In this document: one piece after another, positions 16,527 to 25,275 of the stretch
How the letters are laid out: the number at the start of each line of letters is the position of its first letter
How positions within the stretch are numbered: the first letter of the stretch is position 1
Assembly: GCF_004962245.1 (NCBI RefSeq)
Contig: NZ_SUHQ01000002.1
Coordinates: 186,001 to 250,000, forward strand
Length of the DNA stretch: 64,000 nucleotides
Origin: Mesorhizobium sp.
GTDB lineage: Bacteria; Pseudomonadota; Alphaproteobacteria; Rhizobiales; Rhizobiaceae
Reading direction: 5' to 3'
Program-made: the position numbers and the translations under genes
The notes under the pieces: model-generated
Told to the model about the DNA's origin: nothing
What the model saw: the letters and a program-made list of their open reading frames with translations, nothing else
Database searches by the model: none

Positions 16527-17501
16527 TCACAACCGGCTGCGATACCAGGCCAGCGCCGTTTCGACGATCTGGTCGATTCCGGATTGCTCGGGCATCCAGC
16601 CGAGTTCCCGGGCCGCCTTGCCGGCCGCGGCTACGAGCGCAGGCGGGTCACCTGCCCTGCGCGGACCGTAGGCCACCGGAAGGCGCGTTCCCGAAGCCCG
16701 GCTCACCGCATCGACCAACTCGTTCACCGTCGTTCCCGTTCCGGTGCCAAGATTGTAGACGTGGACCCCCGGATCGCGGAGAAGCTTCTCCCCTGCCAGA
16801 ACGTGCGCACGGGCGAGATCGGTGACGTGGACATAGTCCCGCACCGCGGTTCCGTCACGGGTGTCGAAGTCGGTGCCATTAATGGTAAAAACCCGGCCCG
16901 ATCCAACCGCCGCCTCGATAGCGAGCGGAATGACATGCGTTTCCGGTTCATGCCGCTCGCCGATCTCGCCGTCGGGATCACATCCGGCCGCGTTGAAATA
17001 CCGGAGCACAACTGCGTTGAGGCCATGGGCATCCGAAAGATTGTCCACCATTCGTTCCACGATGAATTTCGACCATCCATAGGGATTGATGGGCGATTGC
17101 GGATGCGTTTCGTCAATCGGAGAACGGATCGGAACGCCGTAAGACGCGCAGGTGCTCGACAAGATCAGCTTGTCGATGCCGATCTTCAGCATTTCCTCGA
17201 GCAAGACCAGCGTCCCAAAACTGTTATTTCGGTAGTAGAGTTCCGGGCGCTCGACAGACTCGCCGACATAGGCGTAGGCAGCGAAATGCGCCACCACATC
17301 CGGCCGATGCTGGTGCAGCGCTGCTGCTACCGCTGCGGCGTCGCAAACATCGCCCTCGACAAGCGGTCCCCATTTGACCGCGTCGCGCCAGCCGCGCGAG
17401 AGGTTGTCATACGCAATGACCGACCAGCCGGATTCGGCGAATGCCTTGCAACAGTGTGAGCCGATATAACCTGCCCCGCCAGTGACCAAGACTGTTTTCA
17501 T
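16527..17501 (-). CDS. galE: UDP-glucose 4-epimerase
   Basis: The 324-residue short-chain dehydrogenase/reductase interconverts UDP-glucose and UDP-galactose with bound NAD. The NAD fingerprint is [11 protein letters not shown] near the N-terminus, followed by [12 protein letters not shown], the Ser of LSSTCASYG and the catalytic Tyr/Lys of [23 protein letters not shown] is characteristic of GalE. ATG at 17501 is chosen; the frame extends upstream into the preceding gene. It overlaps the stop of the UDP-glucuronate decarboxylase gene by ATGA (17498-17501), so the two are coupled. It would supply UDP-galactose to the adjacent polysaccharide locus. Confidence 0.94.
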   Translation of the reverse strand: MKTVLVTGGAGYIGSHCCKAFAESGWSVIAYDNLSRGWRDAVKWGPLVEGDVCDAAAVAAALHQHRPDVVAHFAAYAYVGESVERPELYYRNNSFGTLVLLEEMLKIGIDKLILSSTCASYGVPIRSPIDETHPQSPINPYGWSKFIVERMVDNLSDAHGLNAVVLRYFNAAGCDPDGEIGERHEPETHVIPLAIEAAVGSGRVFTINGTDFDTRDGTAVRDYVHVTDLARAHVLAGEKLLRDPGVHVYNLGTGTGTTVNELVDAVSRASGTRLPVAYGPRRAGDPPALVAAAGKAARELGWMPEQSGIDQIVETALAWYRSRL

Positions 17502-18472
17502 TCGGCTGCAGCGGACCCAGCATGTCCCGATGAGATCAAGTCGTCGAAATAGGCAATGGTCTTGGCGAGACCATCGCGCAATGCGATTCTTGGCTTCCAG
17601 TTGAGTTCGCGCAAGGCACACCCGATATCAGGCTGTCGCTGCCTTGGATCATCGACGGGCAAAGGTAAAAACTTGATCTTGGATCGGCTTCCGGTAAGTT
17701 CGATCACGAGATCGGCGAGTTCGAGCATCGTGAATTCGACCGGGTTGCCCAGATTGATTGGACCGGTAACATCGTCGCCCGTGTGCATCAGGCGAACCAG
17801 ACCGTCGATGAGATCGTTGACATAGCAAAATGAGCGTGTCTGCTGACCGTTGCCGTACACGGTTATCGGCTGGTTTTGCAGTGCCTGCACAATGAAGTTG
17901 GAAATGACGCGGCCGTCGTCCGGACGCATCCTCGGACCGTAGGTGTTGAAGATGCGCGCTACCTTGATCCGCAGCCTGTGCTGCCGCCAATAGTCGAAAA
18001 ACAGGGTTTCGGCACACCGCTTGCCTTCGTCGTAACAGGAACGGAGCCCTATCGGGTTTACCCTGCCCCAATAGTCCTCGGTCTGCGGGTGAACCTCGGG
18101 ATCGCCGTAGACTTCGGACGTGGACGCCTGAAGGATCTTTGCGCGAACCCGTTTGGCGAGCCCCAGCATGTTGATCGCCCCATGGACGCTGGTCTTTGTC
18201 GTCTGGACCGGATCGAACTGGTAGTGAACGGGGCTTGCCGGGCAGGCAAGATTGTATATCTCATCAACTTCTATGTAGAGCGGAAATGTCACGTCGTGGC
18301 GAATGATCTCAAAGGATTTGTCGTCGAGCAAATGCGAGACGTTTCTCCGACTTCCGGTGAAGAAATTGTCGACGCATACAACCTCGTGGCCTTCACCAAG
18401 CAACCGCTCGCATAAGAACGATCCCAGAAAACCTGCGCCCCCAGTCACCAAGACTCGCTTTGCCCGCTGCAT
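17498..18472 (-). CDS. UDP-glucuronate decarboxylase (UDP-xylose synthase type)
   Basis: The 324-residue extended SDR enzyme has the NAD motif [10 protein letters not shown], then [24 protein letters not shown] and the catalytic YDEGKR, all typical of UXS enzymes. [10 protein letters not shown] and [10 protein letters not shown] follow. The reaction is UDP-glucuronate to UDP-xylose plus CO2, giving pentose for surface glycan. ATG at 18472 has GAGG 11 nt upstream; a GTG at 18487 is the alternative. It is first in a two-gene operon with galE. Close relatives act as dTDP-glucose dehydratases, but the YDEGKR and NVSHL segments favour UXS. Confidence 0.88.
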   Translation of the reverse strand: MQRAKRVLVTGGAGFLGSFLCERLLGEGHEVVCVDNFFTGSRRNVSHLLDDKSFEIIRHDVTFPLYIEVDEIYNLACPASPVHYQFDPVQTTKTSVHGAINMLGLAKRVRAKILQASTSEVYGDPEVHPQTEDYWGRVNPIGLRSCYDEGKRCAETLFFDYWRQHRLRIKVARIFNTYGPRMRPDDGRVISNFIVQALQNQPITVYGNGQQTRSFCYVNDLIDGLVRLMHTGDDVTGPINLGNPVEFTMLELADLVIELTGSRSKIKFLPLPVDDPRQRQPDIGCALRELNWKPRIALRDGLAKTIAYFDDLISSGHAGSAAAE

Positions 18473-18643
18473 TTTCGGGATCCTCACGCCAGTTTACCCC
18501 AACCTAATAAGCTAACCCGACGACACGGTGATTTACCAGAGGCCTGCCTTCACTTAGCGTTAACGATAGGAAACTGTCCTCGACAAGGCGGCCGCCTTCC
18601 ACCATCCGGTCCCGTCCCTCCCCCAGAAGAGGTATGGCGTTAG

Positions 18644-18718
18644 GATCCGATCCCGCTGCTCGTCGGCGGCATCGGCATCATGAACATCATGCTGGTTTCG
18701 GCGACCCAGCGGACGGAT
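18644..18718 (+). pseudogene. fragment of a MacB-type ABC permease
   Basis: After an in-frame stop at 18641 the sequence reads DPIPLLVGGIGIMNIMLVSATQRTD. The core LLVGGIGIMNIMLVS is the hallmark of the first C-terminal membrane helix of MacB/FtsX-like permeases. Nothing of the gene is seen on either side in the 350-bp gap, so this is a relic of about 25 codons. Confidence 0.6.
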
Positions 18719-18824
18719 ACGCCCGCGAGCGGACAACGCCCCACCCCGTTGATCCACGTCAACGACACGGGCCAGAGCAGCACAAATAACCGATCCCGAT
18801 CATTGGCTTGCGAGAAAGACCGCG

Positions 18825-20180
18825 ATGCGAAACATCAAACGCGCCTTCTGGGGCATGCTGGCATTGGTGAGTGTTCTGTGGGTCTTTGCAGAACCCCAGG
18901 TGTTTCAGCCGGCCAGTTTCCTCGCGCTTCGAGGAACGATGGTTCAGTACAGCGGCATCATAGCCATGGCAGCAATGAGCGTGGCCATGATCCTGGCGCT
19001 GCGGCCGCGTTGGCCGGAGCCGTGGTTTGGCGGGCTGGACAAGATGTATCGCCTGCACAAGTGGCTCGGCATAGCGGCCCTCGTCGTCTCCGTAGTCCAT
19101 TGGCTGTGGAGCCAGGGACCGAAATGGGCGACCGGCTGGGGCTGGCTCGAGCCGCCTGTACGCGGAGCGAGGCCGGTTCTGGAAAATCCGGTGCAGCAAT
19201 TCCTCTCGACCCTGCGCGGTTCTGCGGAGGGCTTGGGTGAATGGGCGTTCTATGCCGCCGTGCTGCTGATCGCGCTGGCGCTTATCAAGCAATTTCCCTA
19301 CCGCCTGTTCTACAAGACGCATCGCTTGTTGGCCGTCGCCTATCTGGTGCTGGTGTTCCATTCGGTGGTGCTGACCAGCTTCAGCTACTGGACTTCGCCG
19401 GTCGGCATGGGGATGGCGCTGCTCTTGGCGGCGGGCACCTACGCGGCGCTTGTCGTCCTGCTGCGTCGCGTCGGTGCGGCCCGGCAGGTTCAGGGCAAGA
19501 TCGCCTCGCTCCAGTATTATCCCGGCGTGCGGGCGCTCGAGACGGAGATCGAGGTGCCGCATGGCTGGCCCGGCCACAAGCCCGGCCAGTTCGCCTTCGC
19601 GACCTCGAACACGTCGGAAGGCGCTCACCCTTACACCATCGCCTCTGGGTGGAATGAAAAGGATCCGCGGATCACGTTCGTCACCAAGGCACTGGGCGAC
19701 CACACCAGCCGCCTGCGCGACAAATTGCACGTCGGGCAGGAGGTGAAGATCGAAGGGCCATACGGCTGTTTCACCTTCGATAACGGCCAGCCCCGGCAGA
19801 TCTGGATCGGCGGCGGCATCGGCATCACGCCGTTCATCGCCGGCATGAAGCATATCGCGCTGGAGCGGCATGCAAACCCGAACCAGCCTCGACCTCCGGT
19901 GATCGACCTGTTTCACACGACCACCGAGTATGACGAAACAGCCATCGCCAAGTTGAAGGCGGATGCCGCGGCCGCGGACATCCGCCTGCACGTCCTGGTT
20001 GACGCCCGCGACGGTCTCTTGACCGGCGAACGCATCCGCGCTGCGGTACCGGAATGGCGCGCGGCCAGCATCTGGTTCTGCGGTCCGGCAGGTTTCGGCG
20101 AGGCGTTGCGGCTGGATTTCGCCGCACAGGGGTTGCCGGTGACGGAGCGCTTCCATCAGGAACTCTTCGCCATGCGGTGA
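18825..20180 (+). CDS. ferric-reductase-like transmembrane flavohaem oxidoreductase
   Basis: The 451-residue protein has an N-terminal membrane domain of about six helices with paired His suited to haem (RLHKWLG, SVVHWLW, YKTHRLLA, LVFHSVV). A soluble ferredoxin-reductase domain follows: GQFAFATSNTSEG and HPYTIAS (the FAD HPFSIAS motif), and the NAD(P)H loop IWIGGGIGITPF, ending FCGPAGFGEAL and FHQELFAMR. It would move electrons from NAD(P)H through FAD and haem across the inner membrane to ferric iron or another acceptor. ATG at 18825 begins a hydrophobic helix. It has no operon partner; the MFS gene is convergent. Confidence 0.9.
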   Translation: MRNIKRAFWGMLALVSVLWVFAEPQVFQPASFLALRGTMVQYSGIIAMAAMSVAMILALRPRWPEPWFGGLDKMYRLHKWLGIAALVVSVVHWLWSQGPKWATGWGWLEPPVRGARPVLENPVQQFLSTLRGSAEGLGEWAFYAAVLLIALALIKQFPYRLFYKTHRLLAVAYLVLVFHSVVLTSFSYWTSPVGMGMALLLAAGTYAALVVLLRRVGAARQVQGKIASLQYYPGVRALETEIEVPHGWPGHKPGQFAFATSNTSEGAHPYTIASGWNEKDPRITFVTKALGDHTSRLRDKLHVGQEVKIEGPYGCFTFDNGQPRQIWIGGGIGITPFIAGMKHIALERHANPNQPRPPVIDLFHTTTEYDETAIAKLKADAAAADIRLHVLVDARDGLLTGERIRAAVPEWRAASIWFCGPAGFGEALRLDFAAQGLPVTERFHQELFAMR

Positions 20181-20218
20181 ATGCGGCTGCCGCCCCAAGC
20201 CGCCACCCCGGTCACATC

Positions 20219-21421
20219 TCACGCTGGCTGCAATTCCCTGCGTGGCAGTCGCGGGAAGGCGATCGCCACCGCCACCGCGCCGAGCCCGACAAGGGCCGAG
20301 CCGATGAACAGCCAGGAATAGCTGGCATAGGCATCGAACACCATGCCGCCGGCCAGCGGACCGAAGGCCATGCCGATGCTGGACAGCATGGTTGCGGCAC
20401 CAAACACCGTGCCGAGGATGCGCTGGCCAAAATACTCGCGCGCCAGCACCGCATAGAGCGGCATGACGCCGCCATAAGTGGCGCCGAAGATGACGGCGAG
20501 CGTGTAGAATTGACCCAACTGGCTCACAGTGAGATAGGCTGCGATGACCACGGCCTGTATCGCCAGCCCGGCGATCAGCACCAGCTTGACGCCCAGCCTG
20601 TCGGCAAGGACACCGTACAGAAGCCTGCCGCCCAGGCCGGCAAGGCCCTCGACGCTGTAGATGCTGACGGCCGCCATCGGCGCTATGCCGCATAGCATCG
20701 CATAGCTCACCATGTGGAAGATCGGCCCCGAATGCGCCGCGCAGCAGGCAAAGAAGGTGAGCGCCAGAACAATGAACTGTGGCGAGAGCAACGCTTGGCG
20801 CACCGACATGCCTGCACCCGCGGCGACCGGCTCTGCAGCGGCGTCGGCAGCGGCAGGCTCCGGCGGCTGACGCACCAGAAGGGCCGCCGGCAGGAGCAGC
20901 ACCCATGCCATGATGCCGATGTCGAACATGGCGATGCGCCAGTCATAGGCCGAAATCAGCCAGCCCGCGAAGGGCGAGATCGTCATTGGTGCCACGCCCA
21001 TGCCGGCCGAGACCAGCGAAACGGCAAGACTGCGGTTGGTGTCGAACCAGGCGGTGGTCAGCGCGATCATCGGCGCGAAGAAGGCGCTGGCCGCGAGGCC
21101 GACGAGCACGCCATAGGTTGCCTGGAAGACAAGCAGCGAGTTGGTGCGGCTCGCCAGAACCAGCGCCAGCCCGAGCAGCGCAGCACCAGTCATCACGACG
21201 ATGCGGGCGCCGAGGCGATCGTAAATGGCGCCCCAGGCGAAGCCGCCGACGCCCATCACCAGGAAGTTCAGCGTCATAGCGCTCGATATGCCGGCGCGCG
21301 ACCAGCCCGTGTCGAGCGTCATCGGTTCGAGGAATATCGCCAGCGAGAACATCGCCCCGAGGGCGACACAGGTCATCACAGCACCTGCCGCAACGATGAC
21401 CCAACGATAGGAAAGGTTCAT
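20219..21421 (-). CDS. MFS transporter (oxalate/formate antiporter-like subgroup)
   Basis: The 400-residue protein has 12 predicted membrane helices with a central cytoplasmic loop rich in Pro/Ala. The loop between helices 2 and 3 holds the MFS motif GAIYDRLGARIV. DTGWSRAGISSAMTLNF resembles the OFA subgroup, which exchanges organic anions. The frame reaches 21475, but ATG at 21421 is preceded by GGGAG and starts right before helix 1. It is divergent from the VOC gene (214 bp), so the two may be regulated together. Substrate unknown. Confidence 0.9.
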   Translation of the reverse strand: MNLSYRWVIVAAGAVMTCVALGAMFSLAIFLEPMTLDTGWSRAGISSAMTLNFLVMGVGGFAWGAIYDRLGARIVVMTGAALLGLALVLASRTNSLLVFQATYGVLVGLAASAFFAPMIALTTAWFDTNRSLAVSLVSAGMGVAPMTISPFAGWLISAYDWRIAMFDIGIMAWVLLLPAALLVRQPPEPAAADAAAEPVAAGAGMSVRQALLSPQFIVLALTFFACCAAHSGPIFHMVSYAMLCGIAPMAAVSIYSVEGLAGLGGRLLYGVLADRLGVKLVLIAGLAIQAVVIAAYLTVSQLGQFYTLAVIFGATYGGVMPLYAVLAREYFGQRILGTVFGAATMLSSIGMAFGPLAGGMVFDAYASYSWLFIGSALVGLGAVAVAIAFPRLPRRELQPA

Positions 21422-21634
21422 GCTTTTTCTCCCGAGATCGTTTGACACGGCGCGACCTCTTTCGAGCTTCGTCACACCGCTTGCGTCCGAAGGACGATGT
21501 CACAGCGTGAAATCCGACAATCCGGTTGCATTTTTTATCCAGTCTGGAAAAGCGCATCCCTGAATTGCTTCGTTGCATTGACGGTGCATCGTCCGAAGCT
21601 AGATTCCAACCTTTGCGATCAGGAGGCATCAGGC

Positions 21635-22057
21635 ATGGAACTTCATCGCGGCCGGCTCATCGACCACATCCAGCTGGTGGTCAGGGATCTCAAGGCCAGC
21701 CGACGCTTCTACGAGGCGGTTCTCAAGGTGCTCGATGTTCCCATAGGCGGTAGCGCCGAGGATTACTTCTGGGCCGACGAGCTGTTCGTCTCCAGCATCG
21801 ACAGCCGGGCGGCCAACGGACACCTGACCGGGCGCCATCACTTTGCCTTCCAGGCAAAGGACCGCGCGATGGTCGACGCCTTCTACCAGACCGGGCTCGA
21901 GGCCGGCGGCACGGACAATGGCGCACCGGGCGAGCGGCAGCACTACCATCCCGGTTACTATGCCGCCTTCCTGCTCGATCCCGACGGCAACAACATCGAG
22001 GCCGTCTTTCACGGGCCAGCCAACCGCAGCGCCGCTTCGGTGAAGATCACGTTCTAA
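21635..22057 (+). CDS. VOC (glyoxalase/bleomycin resistance/dioxygenase) family protein
   Basis: A 140-residue protein built from two beta-alpha-beta-beta-beta units. The first metal ligand is His in LIDHIQLVVRDL; the last is Glu in DGNNIEAVFHG, and HHFAFQAKD begins the second module. VOC proteins bind a divalent metal and act as isomerases, dioxygenases or sequestering proteins. ATG at 21635 is fixed by AGGAGG at 8 nt; the longer frame upstream lacks such a site. The AAAGCGCGTCGC hairpin starts at its stop codon and may end the transcript. Confidence 0.88.
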   Translation: MELHRGRLIDHIQLVVRDLKASRRFYEAVLKVLDVPIGGSAEDYFWADELFVSSIDSRAANGHLTGRHHFAFQAKDRAMVDAFYQTGLEAGGTDNGAPGERQHYHPGYYAAFLLDPDGNNIEAVFHGPANRSAASVKITF

Positions 22058-22091
22058 AGCGCGTCGCGTCTGAAAGGCGACGTGCTCTTTT
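22056..22091. repeat. intergenic palindrome with AAAGCGCGTCGC arm
   Basis: The arm AAAGCGCGTCGC (22056-22067) faces GGCGACGTGCTCTTT. The first arm is identical to that at 1683-1694. A short T-run follows (CTCTTTT), so it could serve as a terminator for the VOC gene. Confidence 0.6.
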
Positions 22092-22151
22092 GGGCGACAT
22101 GCATTGGCTTCGGCTGTTCGTTGTTTCGCTCGCGAGCCAGGGAGATCAAGG

Positions 22152-22535
22152 ATGACGGACGACGAAAGAGCAATCCGAAAACTGGTCGCAACGTGGATGG
22201 ATGCGAGCAAGCGTGGAGACACCGCGACCGTCCTTAGCTTGATGACGGACGACGCGATCTTCATGGTTCCCGGCCGGGATCCCTTCGACAAGGAGAGCTT
22301 CGCGACTGCCGCGCAGGAGATGGCCGGCGTTCATATCGACGGCACGAGCGATATCGTGGAACTACAGCTTCTCGGCAGTTGGGCCTTCATCCGCAGCCGC
22401 ATCGACATGACCGCGACCCCGCCGAATGGAGAGCCGGTCCATCGATCGGGATATGCGCTGACGCTCCTGCGCAAGGAGGCGGATGGTGAGTGGCGGCTCG
22501 CCCGCGACGCAAACCTGCTGACCCCGCAGGGCTAG
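22152..22535 (+). CDS. SnoaL/NTF2-like protein (SgcJ/EcaC type)
   Basis: The 127-residue protein fits the NTF2-like cone fold: an N-terminal helix (DDERAIRKLVATWMDASKRGD), then TVLSLMTDDAIFMVPGRDPF and strands ending ADGEWRLARDANLL. These proteins bind small ligands or act as isomerases; DUF4440-type members are mostly uncharacterised. ATG at 22152 has GGGAG about 9 nt upstream. It follows the VOC gene by 94 bp in the same direction and may share its promoter despite the hairpin. Confidence 0.85.
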   Translation: MTDDERAIRKLVATWMDASKRGDTATVLSLMTDDAIFMVPGRDPFDKESFATAAQEMAGVHIDGTSDIVELQLLGSWAFIRSRIDMTATPPNGEPVHRSGYALTLLRKEADGEWRLARDANLLTPQG

Positions 22536-22641
22536 AGCCGGTCGCCGCCCTCTCTGCACCGAAAGGCGCGCCAGGGGGAGCGATAACATGGCGGAGATGC
22601 GATGCAGGTCGCCCTGAACAGCGTTCCCCTCCTTCACCTCA

Positions 22642-23115
22642 TCACACCGGCAAGAGGGCGTTCGGCTTGACATCGGCGATGGAGGCGAAAGTGTGCGTTT
22701 CGCGCACGCCGGGCAGTGGCAGGATGACCCGCTGTAGGAAATCCTGGAACACCGCCATATCGGCGATCCGCGCCTTGACCAGATAATCGAAACCGCCAAC
22801 CACCATATGGCACTCCAGAATCTCCGGAGCTTTCGCCACGGCTTCGGCGAAGCGGTCAAAGACATGCGGCGCCGTGTGGTCAAGACGGACCTCGATGAAC
22901 ACTAGCGTTCCCCGGCCGACCTTGCGTGGATCGAGCATGGCCCTGACCGCGGTGATGAACCCATCGCGGAACAGGCGCTTCACCCGCTGGCTGGTTCCAG
23001 TCGGCGACAGCCCAACACGCCCGGCAAGATCAAGCGTCGTCCGGCGCCCGTCCTCCTGCAGCAGCCGGAGCAGGCTGCGGTCTATCTGGTCGAGATTTTC
23101 CATTTCATAATCCAC
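22642..23115 (-). CDS. Lrp/AsnC family transcriptional regulator
   Basis: The 157-residue protein has the AsnC winged helix-turn-helix (DQIDRSLLRLLQEDGRRT, then LAGRVGLSPTGTSQRVKRL) and the C-terminal RAM ligand-binding domain (ECHMVVGGFDYLVKARI). These regulators respond to amino acids. The start is GTG at 23115, with GGAG 5 nt upstream; ATG at 23103 is a weaker choice. It is divergent from the ornithine-cyclodeaminase-like gene with about 147 bp between them, so it probably controls that gene and senses its substrate or product. Confidence 0.92.
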   Translation of the reverse strand: MDYEMENLDQIDRSLLRLLQEDGRRTTLDLAGRVGLSPTGTSQRVKRLFRDGFITAVRAMLDPRKVGRGTLVFIEVRLDHTAPHVFDRFAEAVAKAPEILECHMVVGGFDYLVKARIADMAVFQDFLQRVILPLPGVRETHTFASIADVKPNALLPV

Positions 23116-23262
23116 GCTATCTCCAGGATTAATGCGCTGATCTCACGCAGAAATGCCAAAATTAGCGTATTTCATCACATAAAATCTCGCAATAGCCTGC
23201 GCTTCCCTCGCCCATTCAGAGTAAACGTGGTGAGCCGATTTCGACCAACACAGGAGTGCAGG

Positions 23263-24270
23263 ATGACCAAGGAAGCGTTCAGCCAGGCCGGCAAGAGTGC
23301 GGCGGAAATCAGCAAGGGAGCGGCCGAGATCCTGGTGCTGAGCGAAGCCGATGTGATGGCGTGCATCGACCTCAACCAGCTTCTCGATGTTCTGGAAGAC
23401 GGCTTCAAGGTGCTTTCACAAGGCAAGGTCGTCAATCCACCCCGACCACAACTCGACATCCCCGGGGCAGGCTACAGCCTCGCCATGCCGGCCTGGATGG
23501 AGGGGATGAATTTGACCGTCAAGATCGTCAATGTCTTCGAAGGCAACCTGGCAATCGGCCTGCCCAGCCACCTCGCCACCATCAGCCTGTTTGATCCGCT
23601 GTCCGGCCTGCCAGTCTGCATCATGGACGGCACCTTCATAACCGCTGTGCGAACCTCCGGCTCCGCCGTGCTGTCGGTGCGCGCGCTTGCGCGCCGGGAT
23701 GCCAGGATAGCGACGGTGGTCGGCGCCGGCGTGCAGGCGAACCAGCACCTGCATCTGTTGCCGCTGGTGCGCGACTTTGCCGAAATCCGCGTCGCTTCGA
23801 AGAGTTTCGACGATGCGGCAGCGCTTGCCCGGCTGCATCCGTCGGTGGTGGCAGTCGCCGACCTCGAGGCGGCAGTGCGCAGTTCCGACGTGGTGTGCCT
23901 GGCGACCCACTCCTACCAGCCGGTGATCGACGCAGGCTGGGTCCAGCCGGGCACGCATGTCTCGTCGGTCGGGGTGGCGCCGCCCGGCGGTGAAATGCCG
24001 ATCGAGCTCATCGGCAAATCCAGTCTTTTCATCGAGACCAAGGATGCATTCAAACCAACCCCGGTCGGTTCTTGCGAGCTTGCCGGCTTCGACCCGGATT
24101 TCGGCACCGAGCTTGGCGCCATGCTGCTCGACCGCGCGCCGGGCCGCGTTTCGGATCAACAGATCACCACCTACAAGGCGATGGGCATTGCGATGGAAGA
24201 CATGGTCGCCGCCGACCTCGCCTATCGTTGCGCCCGGCGTCTGCGCAAGGGAAAGCTCATCGTGCTGTAG
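23263..24270 (+). CDS. ornithine cyclodeaminase / mu-crystallin family protein
   Basis: This 335-residue protein has the ornithine-cyclodeaminase fold. The N-terminal half contributes the substrate site (FKVLSQGKVVNPPRPQLDIP, and FITAVRTSGSAVLSVRAL), and the Rossmann half binds NAD through VVGAGVQANQHL. HVSSVGVAPPGGEMP is the usual GSHV/GADxPGKxE loop but diverged, so the substrate may be a different imino or amino acid; related enzymes include alanine dehydrogenase and ketimine reductases. ATG at 23263 has AGGAG at 6 nt. A divergent Lrp gene is the likely regulator. Confidence 0.88.
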   Translation: MTKEAFSQAGKSAAEISKGAAEILVLSEADVMACIDLNQLLDVLEDGFKVLSQGKVVNPPRPQLDIPGAGYSLAMPAWMEGMNLTVKIVNVFEGNLAIGLPSHLATISLFDPLSGLPVCIMDGTFITAVRTSGSAVLSVRALARRDARIATVVGAGVQANQHLHLLPLVRDFAEIRVASKSFDDAAALARLHPSVVAVADLEAAVRSSDVVCLATHSYQPVIDAGWVQPGTHVSSVGVAPPGGEMPIELIGKSSLFIETKDAFKPTPVGSCELAGFDPDFGTELGAMLLDRAPGRVSDQQITTYKAMGIAMEDMVAADLAYRCARRLRKGKLIVL

Positions 24271-24342
24271 GCGCGTGCCGCGAGTAGGTGGGATCGACGT
24301 TGCTGACGCTTTCGCGGAAGCGGCCGGGCTAAAGGCCGGCCC

Positions 24343-25275
24343 TCAGGCCGGCTCGCGCTTCAGCGCCTGCGCCATGCAGTGGATGCCGCCGCCGGTCTTC
24401 GAGATCTCGCTCATGTCGACCGCCGCCACCTCGAAACCGCGCGCCTTGAGTTGGCCGATCAGCGTCTGGCTCGAGGTCGGCGCGATTACCCGGTCCTTAC
24501 CCAACGACATGAAGTTGCAGCCGAGCGCCATCGTGTCCTGGAACGGCACGTCGATGATCTCGTGGCCCTTGCCCTTTAGCCAATCAACGATGCCCGGCTC
24601 CGTACAGGCCAGGCAGACGGCGGTCAGCTTTTCGGCGATCGGCACCACCATCAGGTCGATATGGACATAGTACTCGTCGATGAAGGCGATGCGGGTCTCC
24701 CAGCCCTCCTTGTCGAACCAGGCCTGGACCTGACGCGCGCCTTCCTCTTGAGTGCGGGCGCCGCCGCAGCCGATCAGCACCACGCCATCCTCGATGACGT
24801 TGAAGTCGCCGCCCTCGAACGTGCCTGCGGTGACCATGTCGTAGATCGGGATGCCGAGCTTCTCATAGGTGCGGATCGCCGCATAATTCTCGCCGCGCCG
24901 CCACCAATTGGCCATCGCTGTGATGATGGCGCCGTACGGCGTCATGACGCTGGAATCGCGCGAATAGACCTGCATCGGCAGTTCCGGCGTCGGCTCGTGC
25001 CAGTGGATGTTGACGCCGAAATGCTCGTAGGCGGCGACCAGATCCTTGTGCTGCGCCTGCGCGATCTGGACGTTGCAAGGCGCCTCGCGCAGATGTTTTC
25101 GCGAGAGCGAGCTGGTCGAGAGGTGGCGCAGGAAATTGGGCGAGCCGAGCAGCACGTCGGTCAAGACGTCGGTTTCGTTGGCGAAGCCCCAGGCGGTCAG
25201 CGGCTTGGTGCCGCCGGCCGGGTTGCGGCGCTGCAGTGAAAACGGTTCTGCTACGATGCGGTCATGAACGGTCAT
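24343..25275 (-). CDS. DDAH / arginine deiminase-like guanidino-modifying enzyme
   Basis: The 310-residue product belongs to the pentein superfamily. Expected active-site elements are present: SRDSSVMTPYG near the middle, EGGDFNVIEDG (Glu/Asp guanidino contacts), the catalytic His in YYVHIDLMV and the nucleophilic Cys in TGGGIHCM close to the C-terminus. Family members hydrolyse arginine, dimethylarginine or agmatine, or transfer amidino groups. Length matches the amidinotransferase/ADI-like bacterial group. ATG at 25275 has AGGAGA upstream. The start overlaps the end of the M20 amidohydrolase gene by 14 bp, so the two form one operon. Confidence 0.88.
   Translation of the reverse strand: MTVHDRIVAEPFSLQRRNPAGGTKPLTAWGFANETDVLTDVLLGSPNFLRHLSTSSLSRKHLREAPCNVQIAQAQHKDLVAAYEHFGVNIHWHEPTPELPMQVYSRDSSVMTPYGAIITAMANWWRRGENYAAIRTYEKLGIPIYDMVTAGTFEGGDFNVIEDGVVLIGCGGARTQEEGARQVQAWFDKEGWETRIAFIDEYYVHIDLMVVPIAEKLTAVCLACTEPGIVDWLKGKGHEIIDVPFQDTMALGCNFMSLGKDRVIAPTSSQTLIGQLKARGFEVAAVDMSEISKTGGGIHCMAQALKREPA

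Noticed and set aside
18759-20906. 715-codon minus-strand ORF
   Set aside because: Antisense of the ferric reductase gene and out-of-frame over the MFS gene; biased composition, no domains.
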